The notes under the pieces: generated by a model
What the model was told of the DNA's origin: nothing
The model's input: only the letters and a program-made list of their open reading frames with translations
Databases searched by the model: none
Shown here: positions 6,038 to 14,100 of the stretch, piece after piece
Layout: each line of letters opens with the position of its first letter
Numbering within the stretch: position 1 is the first letter of the stretch
Position numbers and translations under genes: made by a program
NCBI GenBank assembly: GCA_000434295.1
Contig: HF994935.1
Span: 284,968-300,813, forward strand
DNA length: 15,846 nucleotides
Origin: Acetobacter sp. CAG:977
Lineage (GTDB): Bacteria > Pseudomonadota > Alphaproteobacteria > CAAGCB01 > CAG-977
Direction of reading: 5' to 3'

Positions 6038-6232
6038 ATGACAGATTTTACAGAACAGAAGATTGAACTTTCGGATTCGGAACGCCAGCCTTGCGAAGTA
6101 TGGACGCGCGTGATGGGCTATTTCCGTCCCGTTTCGGAATTCAACATCGGTAAAAAAAGCGAGTACGCAGAACGCGTCTGTTTTAAGGAATCCAAAGCGA
6201 CGGAACGTATGATGGACGTTGCGGCGGAATAA
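6038..6232 (+). CDS. Stand-alone NrdD-type glycyl-radical domain, 64 residues
   Basis: The protein looks like only the last piece of anaerobic (class III) ribonucleotide reductase. Its core CEVWTRVMGYFRPVSEFN matches the NrdD C-terminal pattern RVxGYxRPVSxWNxGKxxEFxxR. G27 in RVMGY would be the radical glycine, and IGKKSEYAERVCF (37-49) the following helix. The zinc-ribbon cysteines that precede this motif in NrdD are absent; only C19 and C48 remain. The 10-stranded barrel with the active-site cysteine is missing entirely. It may act like YfiD/GrcA, which repairs pyruvate formate-lyase by supplying a fresh glycyl-radical domain, but for NrdD. The promoter, a candidate NrdR box and its own terminator argue for an intact gene and against debris. 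The ribosome site is weak (AAGAG, eight bases upstream). Function is inferred. Confidence 0.75.
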   Translation: MTDFTEQKIELSDSERQPCEVWTRVMGYFRPVSEFNIGKKSEYAERVCFKESKATERMMDVAAE

Positions 6233-6250
6233 AGTCCGTTATTTTTGATA

Positions 6251-6289
6251 AAAAGCGGTTTCGCACATTGTGAAACCGCTTTTCTTTTT
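6251..6289. terminator. Bidirectional terminator between convergent genes
   Basis: A 12-bp stem (AAAAGCGGTTTC at 6251-6262 with GAAACCGCTTTT at 6272-6283) is followed by C and five T on the plus strand, and ends in a T run on the minus strand too. It serves the NrdD-like gene and the DUF1796-like gene, whose stop lies at its edge. Confidence 0.88.
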
Positions 6290-7082
6290 ATTCGCCCAGC
6301 AGTTTTACCTTCATTTTTTTTCGCCATTTGTTTCGGACGGAATGAAGCGGGATAAACAGGCAGGCGGCTTTTACGATGCCGAACAAAAAACGGCGCAACA
6401 AAATTTCTTTGGACGTTTTCAAACGGAACCGCGAAAAGACGGCTTCGATATTTTGTCTGTTGCCGCGCCATTCGGAAAACGGGTTTGAAACGTCGTAACT
6501 GACATTATCAAAGACGATTTTCGTAATGTTTTTTGTGATTTGCGTTTCTTTGAATTCCAACGGCTTCATGGAAGAATCGTTTTCCAAAATCAAACAGGTA
6601 ATTTCCTGATTCGGGAATTTGTTTTTCAGGCGTTCGTACTGCTCGATCAACGTTTTGTCGGAAATTTTTGATACTTTGCTGAGCCAGACGAACATGATTT
6701 TGCGGGCTTTGGCGATGTCGGTATAAAAGCGTTTGATTCTGCGGTTATATTTTTCTTCGACTTCGGGCAGGGCTTGGTCAAGCGGGACGCCGACGGGAAA
6801 ATCGTGAGCGGTGTATAGTCCGGATTTTTTGTTTTTATAAAAGCCGTGAGTTGTGTCTGCGGCGGCGGGGTTCGGGTATGAGGCGGGCTCAAAGCTGTCG
6901 ATGTCCAGAAAGTCTTTAAAATCGGAAACGATAAGGGAGACGGCGCATTCGATCGGAGCCCAACCGACCCAATCGAGGGGATAGGAAGCGTTTTGCAGCT
7001 TGAATTCCCGAAGGTAATACGAACAGGCGCAATCGTCGCCGAGGCTGAAAATCAAATCGAAAGGCTGTTCGTAATTTTTCAT
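6288..7082 (-). CDS. DUF1796-like putative papain-type cysteine peptidase
   Basis: A 264-residue protein. The opening FDLIFSLGDDCACSYYLREF, then ASYPLDWVG, is the signature of the DUF1796 family, described as putative cysteine peptidases. Candidate catalytic residues are C18 or C20 in GDDCAC, and H79 or H93 in THGFYKNK and YTAHDFP. The middle part (about 125-210) looks like alternating strands and helices (KIMFVWLSKVS, EITCLILEND). The C-terminus is basic with a short hydrophobic stretch FLFGIVKAACLFIPL (about 232-246), which could touch the membrane; there is no signal peptide. CGGAG sits six to seven bases before the ATG. It is monocistronic, with its own promoter. Family members often occur near polysaccharide-synthesis genes, but none is seen here. 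Family fairly sure; activity untested. Confidence 0.72.
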   Translation of the reverse strand: MKNYEQPFDLIFSLGDDCACSYYLREFKLQNASYPLDWVGWAPIECAVSLIVSDFKDFLDIDSFEPASYPNPAAADTTHGFYKNKKSGLYTAHDFPVGVPLDQALPEVEEKYNRRIKRFYTDIAKARKIMFVWLSKVSKISDKTLIEQYERLKNKFPNQEITCLILENDSSMKPLEFKETQITKNITKIVFDNVSYDVSNPFSEWRGNRQNIEAVFSRFRLKTSKEILLRRFLFGIVKAACLFIPLHSVRNKWRKKMKVKLLGE

Positions 7083-7111
7083 ATCGTACTCCGTGCAAAA
7101 AAGGTTTGAGC

Positions 7112-7140
7112 ACTTTAGCCTTTCGTGCGGGGCGAGTCAA
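7112..7140 (-). promoter_or_regulatory. Predicted promoter of the DUF1796-like gene
   Basis: Read on the minus strand, TTGACT (7140-7135) and TAAAGT (7117-7112) are 17 bp apart. The start would be near 7105, about 23 bases before the ATG. Confidence 0.55.
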
Positions 7141-7177
7141 TTGCGGGGTAAAAGTCTGGTTTTTTTGATAAAAAACT

Positions 7178-7208
7178 TTGACGTCCGTATTGCTTTAGTG
7201 ATTAAAAT
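7178..7208 (+). promoter_or_regulatory. Possible promoter of the xseB-ispA-dxs-tlyA operon
   Basis: TTGACG (7178-7183) and TAAAAT (7203-7208) lie 30 bases before xseB, but the 19-bp spacer is long; TTAAAA at 7202 would give 18. The boxes are reasonable and the spacing is only fair. Confidence 0.4.
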
Positions 7209-7237
7209 TATAAAAAAAGATTCAGAACGGAAAGGCA

Positions 7238-7498
7238 ATGGCGATGAACGAACAGGAAACGGCTGCCGAAATAGAAAAGATGAGCTTTGAAGAAGCATTG
7301 TCGGAATTGGAAACGATCGTGCGCCAGTTGGAAGCCGGAAAAGTCAAGCTTGACGAGGCGGTTGACTTTTATGCCAAAGGGACGCTGTTGCGCCGCCATT
7401 GCGAAGAAAAGCTTGCCGCCGCCCGTTCCAGAATAGACAAAATAGCGGCTTCTCCGGAAGGAAAAGCCGTCGGACTCACTTCTGTTACTATGGAGTAA
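7238..7498 (+). CDS. xseB: Exodeoxyribonuclease VII small subunit XseB
   Basis: The 86-residue small subunit binds XseA; together they degrade single-stranded DNA. The family core is clear: MSFEEALSELETIVRQLEAGKVKLDEAVDFYAKG (about 15-48), a helical hairpin with the conserved E-x-I-V-x-x-L-E and L-E-x-a motif, then a charged helix LRRHCEEKLAAARSRIDKI. The length is normal. Two starts compete: ATG 7238 and ATG 7244. GGAAAGG (7229-7235) is two bases from the first and eight from the second, so the protein may begin with MNEQ and be 84 residues. It is first in an operon with ispA, dxs and tlyA, an order common in Alphaproteobacteria. XseA is not in the window. Confidence 0.93.
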   Translation: MAMNEQETAAEIEKMSFEEALSELETIVRQLEAGKVKLDEAVDFYAKGTLLRRHCEEKLAAARSRIDKIAASPEGKAVGLTSVTME

Positions 7499-7502
7499 AC
7501 GA

Positions 7503-8393
7503 ATGGCTAATCTTACCGTTGCCGTGAAAGAAACCGCTGCAGAGGTTGCAGCCGAATTGGATCGATTGTTGCCCGTTCCGAACACGCCCGAAAAGCGTGT
7601 TGTCGAAGCGATGCGTTATTCGGCGCTGGCGACGGGGAAATGTTTACGGCCGTTTTTGGTTTTGCAGTGTGCCGAGCTGTTCGGCGTGGAACGTGCCAAA
7701 GCATTGCGCGTTGCCGTTGCGTTGGAAATGGTTCATTGTTATTCGCTGATTCACGACGATCTTCCTGCAATGGATAATGACGATATGCGCCGCGGTCAGC
7801 CGACCTGTCACAAGAAATTTGACGAAGCGACGGCGATTTTGGCGGGTGACGGGTTGTTGACGCGCGCGTTCGGCGTGATTGCCGCCGACGAATGTCTGTT
7901 TGAACCGGCGTTGCGTTGTCAGCTGATTGCCGAATTATCAAAAGCGGCAGGCATGACGGGAATGATCGGCGGGCAGATGCTGGATATTTTGGCAGAAGGT
8001 ATGGACGATATGGATTTGCCCGAAATTATCCGCCTGCAACAAATGAAGACGGGACGCTTGTTTGCGTTTGCCTGCGAAGCCGGCGCCATTATGGGCAAGG
8101 CGTCATACGAGGACAGGCAGGTATTGAAATCTTATGCTCGTGACATCGGTTTGGCGTTCCAGATTACGGACGACATTCTTGATGCCGAAGGCGATGAAGA
8201 AACGATGGGCAAGGCGGTACGTAAAGATTTGGACGCGCACAAGGCGACTTTTATTTCTTTGTTGGGGATTGATAAAGCCAAAGAACAGGCGGATGCTCTG
8301 TCGTATCAGGCAATAGCGTCGTTGGAAGGTTTTGATGAAAAAGCGGATTTGCTGAGGGATTTGGCTCGCTTTATTGTTGAAAGGCGCTCATGA
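7503..8393 (+). CDS. ispA: Farnesyl/geranyl diphosphate synthase IspA
   Basis: This 296-residue prenyl transferase condenses isopentenyl diphosphate with allylic diphosphates, yielding farnesyl (or geranyl) diphosphate for quinones and cell-wall lipid carriers. The first aspartate-rich motif is DDLPAMD (D85, D86, D91) and the second is DDILD (D223, D224, D227). Both bind Mg2+ and diphosphate. GKCLRPFL (45-52) and HKKFDEATAILAGDGLLT (103-120) are further family blocks. The length equals that of E. coli IspA within a few residues. GGAG overlapping the end of xseB precedes the ATG by seven bases, and the gap to xseB is four bases. The last bases overlap dxs by four (ATGA). Chain length of the product cannot be proved from sequence alone. 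Confidence 0.95.
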   Translation: MANLTVAVKETAAEVAAELDRLLPVPNTPEKRVVEAMRYSALATGKCLRPFLVLQCAELFGVERAKALRVAVALEMVHCYSLIHDDLPAMDNDDMRRGQPTCHKKFDEATAILAGDGLLTRAFGVIAADECLFEPALRCQLIAELSKAAGMTGMIGGQMLDILAEGMDDMDLPEIIRLQQMKTGRLFAFACEAGAIMGKASYEDRQVLKSYARDIGLAFQITDDILDAEGDEETMGKAVRKDLDAHKATFISLLGIDKAKEQADALSYQAIASLEGFDEKADLLRDLARFIVERRS

Positions 8394-10342
8394 CATCCGA
8401 CGGGGATAAAAAAAAACGCAAAGCAGACGGAACGGAAAAACAACTGATTGATTTTCCGTTGTTGGATTTTGTTCAGTTTCCGAGCGATTTAAAGAAGCTT
8501 CCTGTAGAAGATTTGCCGTATCTGGCAGAAGAAATCCGCCAGGAAATCATCCGTGTCGTATCAAAAACGGGCGGTCATTTGGGTGCCAGTCTGGGGGTTG
8601 TCGAACTGGCGATTGCTTTGCATTATGTTTTTGACACGCCGAATGACAAACTGATCTGGGACGTCGGGCATCAAAGCTATGCGCACAAGATATTGACCGG
8701 CAGGGGAAAGCAGTTTCACACGTTGCGTCAGGAACACGGAATATCCGGTTTTACGCGCCGTTCGGAAAGTCCGTATGATCCGTTCGGGGCTGGGCACAGC
8801 TCTACGTCGATATCGGCTGGGGTCGGTATGGCGGTCGGGCGCGATTTGCGGTATGCGAAACATAACGTCATCAGCGTTATCGGCGACGGTTCGATGAGCG
8901 CGGGCATGGCTTTTGAAGCGTTAAACAATGCCGGCAGCATGAATACCAGACTTATCGTCGTGTTAAATGACAACGATATGTCGATTGCGCGCCCCGTGGG
9001 CGGGTTAAGCCACCATTTGTCCCAGATTATTTCGTCAAAGCCTTATATGACGTTGCGTCAGGTGGCTTTGGATATGGCGTCAAGGTTGCCGCAATTCGTG
9101 AAACGAACCGCGTTAAAGGTTGAACAGCATGCCAAAGGGTTCGTTACGGGCGGGACTTTGTTTGAAGAATTGGGCTGTTATTACGTCGGTCCCATAGACG
9201 GACACAGCTTTGAACAGCTTATACCGATATTAAGCAACATTCGCGACGCCAAGGAAGATTGCCCGATCTTGGTTCATGTCGTGACGCATAAGGGCAAGGG
9301 ATACGAACCTGCGGAACGTTCTCCGTCAAAATATCACGGCGTTACGGGATTTGACGTTGAAACGGGAATGTTCGAACCGCAAAAGACGACGCGTCCCACG
9401 TTTACGCAGGCTTTTTCCGAAACGCTGGTTTCTTTGGCTGAAAAGGACAAGAAAATTACGGCGATAACGGCGGCGATGCCTTCGGGGACGGGGTTGGATC
9501 TGTTTGCCGAAAAATTTCCCGATCGCTTTTTTGACGTCGGAATTGCCGAACAGCACGCGGTAACGTTCGCGGCGGGTATGGCGTGCGAAGGGATAAAGCC
9601 TTTTGTTGCGATATATTCAAGCTTTTTACAGCGCGCTTACGATCAGATCGTGCACGATGTCGCGTTACAAAGTTTGCCCGTGCGCTTTGCGATTGACAGA
9701 GCGGGGTTTGTCGGCGAAGACGGAGCGACGCATCACGGGATTTTTGATTTGGCGTTTTTGTGTCATATTCCGAACATGATTGTGATGGCGCCTTCCGATC
9801 AGGCAGAGCTTCAACGGATGTTGGTCACGATGGCGAACATAGACGACAAACCGTCTGCCGTCAGGTACCCGCGCGGTGCGGGGCCGTTGCCCGATTTGTG
9901 CGAGAACCCCGAACCGCTGGAAATCGGTAAAGGACGGATCATGCGCGAAGGGAACAAAGTTGCTTTGCTGAATTTGGGGGCGCGATTAAAAGCCTGTATG
10001 GATGCGGCGGATTTATTGGCGTTGGAAGGAATATCGGCAACAGTGGCGGACGCACGTTTTGCCAAACCGTTTGATGAAGCTTTGCTAAAGGAATTGGCGG
10101 AAGGTCATCAGGCTTTGGCTGTTATAGAAGAAGGCGTTCAGGGCGGATTCGGATCAATGGTAATGACGTGGCTTGCCAATCGCGGCTTGCTTGAAAAAAC
10201 GAAAGTAAGATTTATTACGGTTCCCGATCGGTTTATCGAACATGCAACGATGGAAAGCCAATATAAACAAGCGGGCTTGGATGCTCCGTCGATAGCGGCG
10301 ACGGTCAAAGCAATGGTTATGGGCGATGAAGCGGCGGGCTGA
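8390..10342 (+). CDS. dxs: 1-deoxy-D-xylulose-5-phosphate synthase Dxs
   Basis: This thiamine-diphosphate enzyme condenses pyruvate with glyceraldehyde 3-phosphate, the first step of the MEP isoprenoid pathway. At 650 residues it is slightly longer than usual because of a lysine-rich N-terminal stretch (1-20). Key sites: GGHLGASLG with H63, DVGHQSYAHKILTGR with H94, and the cofactor motif from GDGSMSAGMAFEALNNAG (G165-D166) to LNDND (N193-D194). SPSKYHG follows, then the pyrimidine-binding domain with DVGIAEQHAVTFAAGMA and the substrate loop DRAGFVGEDGATHHG. The C-terminal transketolase domain (about 510-640) is complete. The start overlaps the ispA stop by four bases, which suggests translational coupling, and the end overlaps tlyA by 17 bases. 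With IspA the operon links precursor supply and chain elongation. Confidence 0.97.
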   Translation: MTSDGDKKKRKADGTEKQLIDFPLLDFVQFPSDLKKLPVEDLPYLAEEIRQEIIRVVSKTGGHLGASLGVVELAIALHYVFDTPNDKLIWDVGHQSYAHKILTGRGKQFHTLRQEHGISGFTRRSESPYDPFGAGHSSTSISAGVGMAVGRDLRYAKHNVISVIGDGSMSAGMAFEALNNAGSMNTRLIVVLNDNDMSIARPVGGLSHHLSQIISSKPYMTLRQVALDMASRLPQFVKRTALKVEQHAKGFVTGGTLFEELGCYYVGPIDGHSFEQLIPILSNIRDAKEDCPILVHVVTHKGKGYEPAERSPSKYHGVTGFDVETGMFEPQKTTRPTFTQAFSETLVSLAEKDKKITAITAAMPSGTGLDLFAEKFPDRFFDVGIAEQHAVTFAAGMACEGIKPFVAIYSSFLQRAYDQIVHDVALQSLPVRFAIDRAGFVGEDGATHHGIFDLAFLCHIPNMIVMAPSDQAELQRMLVTMANIDDKPSAVRYPRGAGPLPDLCENPEPLEIGKGRIMREGNKVALLNLGARLKACMDAADLLALEGISATVADARFAKPFDEALLKELAEGHQALAVIEEGVQGGFGSMVMTWLANRGLLEKTKVRFITVPDRFIEHATMESQYKQAGLDAPSIAATVKAMVMGDEAAG

Positions 10343-11063
10343 CGAGCTTTTGACGGAATCCGGATTGGCGGACAGCATTGAAAAAGCGCGCGCTTTGATT
10401 ATGGCGGGCGAAGTGCTGTGGGGGACGAAACGGATAGACAAGGCGGGGCAGACGCTGCCGGCCGACGCGGTGTTAAGCGTTAAGGGCAAAGAACATCCGT
10501 GGGTTTCCCGCGGCGGATTAAAGCTGGTCAAAGGACTGGATTTTTTCGGTATTTCTCCTGCGGGCATGACCTGTATGGACGTCGGGTGTTCAACGGGGGG
10601 CTTTACGGATGTTTTGCTGTCGCGCGGAGCCGAAAAGGTTTATGCGATAGACGTCGGTTACGGTCAGTTGGCACAAAAATTGCGCGTTGATTCGAGAGTG
10701 ATCGTTTTGGAACGCACGAATGCCAGACACTTAACGTCGAAAGAAATTCCCGAACCCGTTGATATGATTGTTTGCGATGCCAGTTTTATCGGCTTAAGGA
10801 GCGTTTTGCCCGTTCCCATGGAATTTGCGGCAAACGGCGCAAAACTGGTTGCATTGATTAAGCCGCAGTTTGAAGTTCCGAAACATTTGGTCGGCGAAGG
10901 CGGCATCGTCAGAGACGAAGCTTTGCACAAAGAAGTCTGTGACGTGATATATGATTGGCTGTCGAACGTACCGGGGTGGAGCGTTTTGGGGATAACGTCA
11001 AGCCCGATCAAAGGTCAGGAAGGCAATATCGAATTTTTGATAGCCGCCGAGAAAAAATCCTGA
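10326..11063 (+). CDS. tlyA: TlyA-family rRNA 2'-O-methyltransferase
   Basis: A 245-residue SAM-dependent methyltransferase that probably modifies a cytidine 2'-OH in rRNA; TlyA proteins are often mislabelled hemolysins. An N-terminal S4 RNA-binding domain (MKRRADELLTESGLADS to about 60) is joined by HPWVSRGGLKL to a Rossmann FtsJ-like domain. SAM motif I is DVGCSTGGFTD (85-95). The catalytic tetrad of the family is present: K66, D151 (CDASFIGL), K179 (IKPQFE) and E236 (GNIEF). The start lies 17 bases inside dxs; the conserved opening MKRRADELL fits it. No terminator with a T run follows, only a short weak inverted repeat near 11066-11082, so read-through towards the autotransporter 87 bases downstream is possible. 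Confidence 0.95.
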   Translation: MKRRADELLTESGLADSIEKARALIMAGEVLWGTKRIDKAGQTLPADAVLSVKGKEHPWVSRGGLKLVKGLDFFGISPAGMTCMDVGCSTGGFTDVLLSRGAEKVYAIDVGYGQLAQKLRVDSRVIVLERTNARHLTSKEIPEPVDMIVCDASFIGLRSVLPVPMEFAANGAKLVALIKPQFEVPKHLVGEGGIVRDEALHKEVCDVIYDWLSNVPGWSVLGITSSPIKGQEGNIEFLIAAEKKS

Positions 11064-11150
11064 AAAGACCCGGTATGTCTTAACGTTCCGTTTAATGTTT
11101 TCCTGATATGCTTGAGCACAGGACTCCTAAAATTTGTCGGGAACTGTGCC

Positions 11151-14100
11151 ATGCGTTCTTTGGTGAAAGCTTCGTTATTTTTAAGTGTTTCTTTTTCTGT
11201 ATTTCCGTTGCCTGCATATGCGGATTGCGATTTGACGGGCAGCGCTGATTGTACGGTGGAAAAGACCCAGATTTCCGGGACGAATGCATACGGCATGGTT
11301 GTGAACGGAGGCAACCAGAATACAATATCCACGACGGGGACTTTGACTTTGATCGGGTCGATATACCAACGCCTGGCAAACGGTTTCGTGGTTCAGATGT
11401 CGTCTCAGAACATTCCGCCGGTTATTAACTTTAACGGCGGGGCTTTATGGGATATTTCAAGCAGCTATACGCTGCCTTCGGATGTGGCAGAATTGATCGA
11501 CCCTTCAGGCAGTCCGGTCAGTGAAGTTCTGAACAGTCTGGGAATGACCATCACAAATGACAACGGCGGCGATATCGTTATCCAAAACGGATATTTTAAC
11601 GGGAACGTTAACATCTATAAAGGCGACGATAAGGCAATACAGTATTATAGAACCCAAGACGGTCAGATAAAAAATTTTGAAATAACTTCACAAGGAAATA
11701 TCAGGCTTTACGGCGGCAAGTTCTATTTTAATAACGGCGCCAGCGAAATTTCTTTGAAAGCAAGTGTTACGGCATCTTCGGACAAATCGGGAAATGTTTT
11801 TTTATATGATCCGACGTTTAATGTCGGTTACGTGCTGAATCCTGACAATCCTGACGATTTGTCTCAAAAATCGTCGGCAACGGTAAATATCGGAAACACG
11901 TTTTACAATTTGGGGATTTACGGCGGTACTTACAATGTCGATGAGGGAAGCACACTGGCTTTCGGCGGTTCCGGCGTAACGCTTGAAAATAATGCGACAT
12001 ATCAGCCCGTTAAATTTTCGGGCGCGGGAACAATAGAATTTTCATCCGGATCGACGGATATTTCTTCGGGATTGGTCGTGAACATCAACAGCCAAATCTA
12101 TTGGAACGAAGGCGTGTTGAAATTGTCGACGGGCGGAATGATTCTGAACAATAATGTTACCGTCAATCAATTTTTATTCGGTTCAAACGACGGATCAACA
12201 CTGTCGATTTCAGACGGCTATCGTCTGACGGTTTTGGATAACTTAACGATGCTGGCGACGACCCGTTTGGTCGGCGATGGAGAATTGTACTTAAATGAAA
12301 AAGCATCTGCTATATTCGGCTCTTTGGATTTCGGCAGCGTCCGTTTGAACGAAGGTAGTGCAACTTTTACAGGAAATTCGCTTTTAACGAATTTGTACGG
12401 CGGAAACGGAAAGATATATGTTAACGCCCAGCTCAGTGTTGAAAACCTGTTTTTGGAAAATTCAGAACTGGAAATGAACGAAGGTTTAAACGTAACGAAT
12501 TTGGATTTCGGAACGTCGGGAACCATTAAGTTCACGGCAAACAAATCGCTGACTTTGCGTTCTGATTCGACAATATATAATACGAAAATAATAGATACGA
12601 CCGCCTCACAGGGAACGATTACGATTGCTTCGGGATACGGATTGAACTTTGCGGACGATGAAACGGCGCCGGGACAGGAATTCGTCAGCGAAGGGTTGAA
12701 TTTGCAGATAGAAGAAGGTTCTTCTTTAAATTTCAACGGGACGAAGGCAACGGTTAATGACGTTACCGTCAAAAAAGGAGCGGCGAATTTTAATTCGGGC
12801 GAAACGAACGTCAATAATTTGGTTATCGGCGATGCCGGCGCCGTTGAAGCCGGCACGAATACGGTTGCAAAGGTTGAAAACGGGGTAACGTTGAATGCGT
12901 CAAACGTCAATGCGCTGATCGGAGCGCAGATGGTTGTGAACGGAAATTTGACCGTAGGAGAAATCTTAACGAACGGCGGACGGGAAACGTATTCTTCGGT
13001 TTCCGGAACGGGGACGCTGACGATTACCGAGGAAGCAACGTTTAACGGTTGGTTCGATAATTTTAATTCCGTTGTTTTGGATGCATCGTCTCAAAATGTG
13101 ACGGCAAACTTTAACGGATTAAGCGGCAAAGACAGCATTGCGAATTTAACCTTGAAAAGCACGGATGCATCGACGGCGACGGCATATTTGACGGGCAGTC
13201 TGACGCTGGATTCTTTAAATTTTGACGAAACGTACGGCGGCGTGGTCGAAATCGCGGACGGAGCGATTTTAGGCATACGACATACATCCGATATTTCCGG
13301 AGAAAATGCCAAAAAGAATGTCATTAAAGGCTTGGGAACGTTAGAGCTTTTAGGGTCGACCAGCATTAACTTCGGCGGCAGCGGCGAATATTTGGGCGGA
13401 TTAAAAATAGGTTCGGGAACGGCGACCATTACCCAGGAAGCCGACTTGGGCAGCGTAACGTTTTCGTCGTTGACGGGCGGCACGTTGAACATTCTGGACG
13501 GAGTTGTCCTTAATGTTCAGTCTTCCGTGACGACGGCGGGAACGAACAAGATTACCGGCGGCGGAACATTAAAGTTGGAAGGCAATGCGAACGGAACGTT
13601 CGGAGCTTCTATAGAGGATCTGGGGGCTCTTGAAATCGGCGACGGTACGGCGACGTTTAATTATAATGCGACATTGGGGAACGTCGTCTTTACGTCGGGC
13701 GGTACGGGAAAAATTGAAATCGCCAAAGGAACGACCGTAACGCTGTCCAAAGAATTGAATTTGGCTCAAAGCAATTCGATTGTCGGCGAAGGAACGCTGA
13801 ATTTGGCATCTGCGGCAAATGCGGTCTTAAACACGGGCAACGGCAGCTTGGGATATTTGCTGGTCGGTTCGGGTACGGCTTCTTTTAACAAAGATTCGTC
13901 TTTGAACAATTTAAATTTTGCTTCGGCAGAGGGCGGTACGGTAGAAATCGGCAGCGGTTTAACCTTGACCATAAACAATGTTTTGAATATGTCCGGAGCC
14001 AACGCCGTTTCGGGAAGCGGTACACTGTCTTTGAATAACGGAGCCGTCGCCAATTTCGGCGGAAATATCGGCGGATTGCAAAATCTGGAAATTAACAATG

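Noticed and set aside
10326..11063. tlyA product as a hemolysin
   Set aside because: The S4 plus FtsJ-like architecture with the K-D-K-E tetrad indicates an rRNA methyltransferase; no toxin or membrane-pore feature is present.
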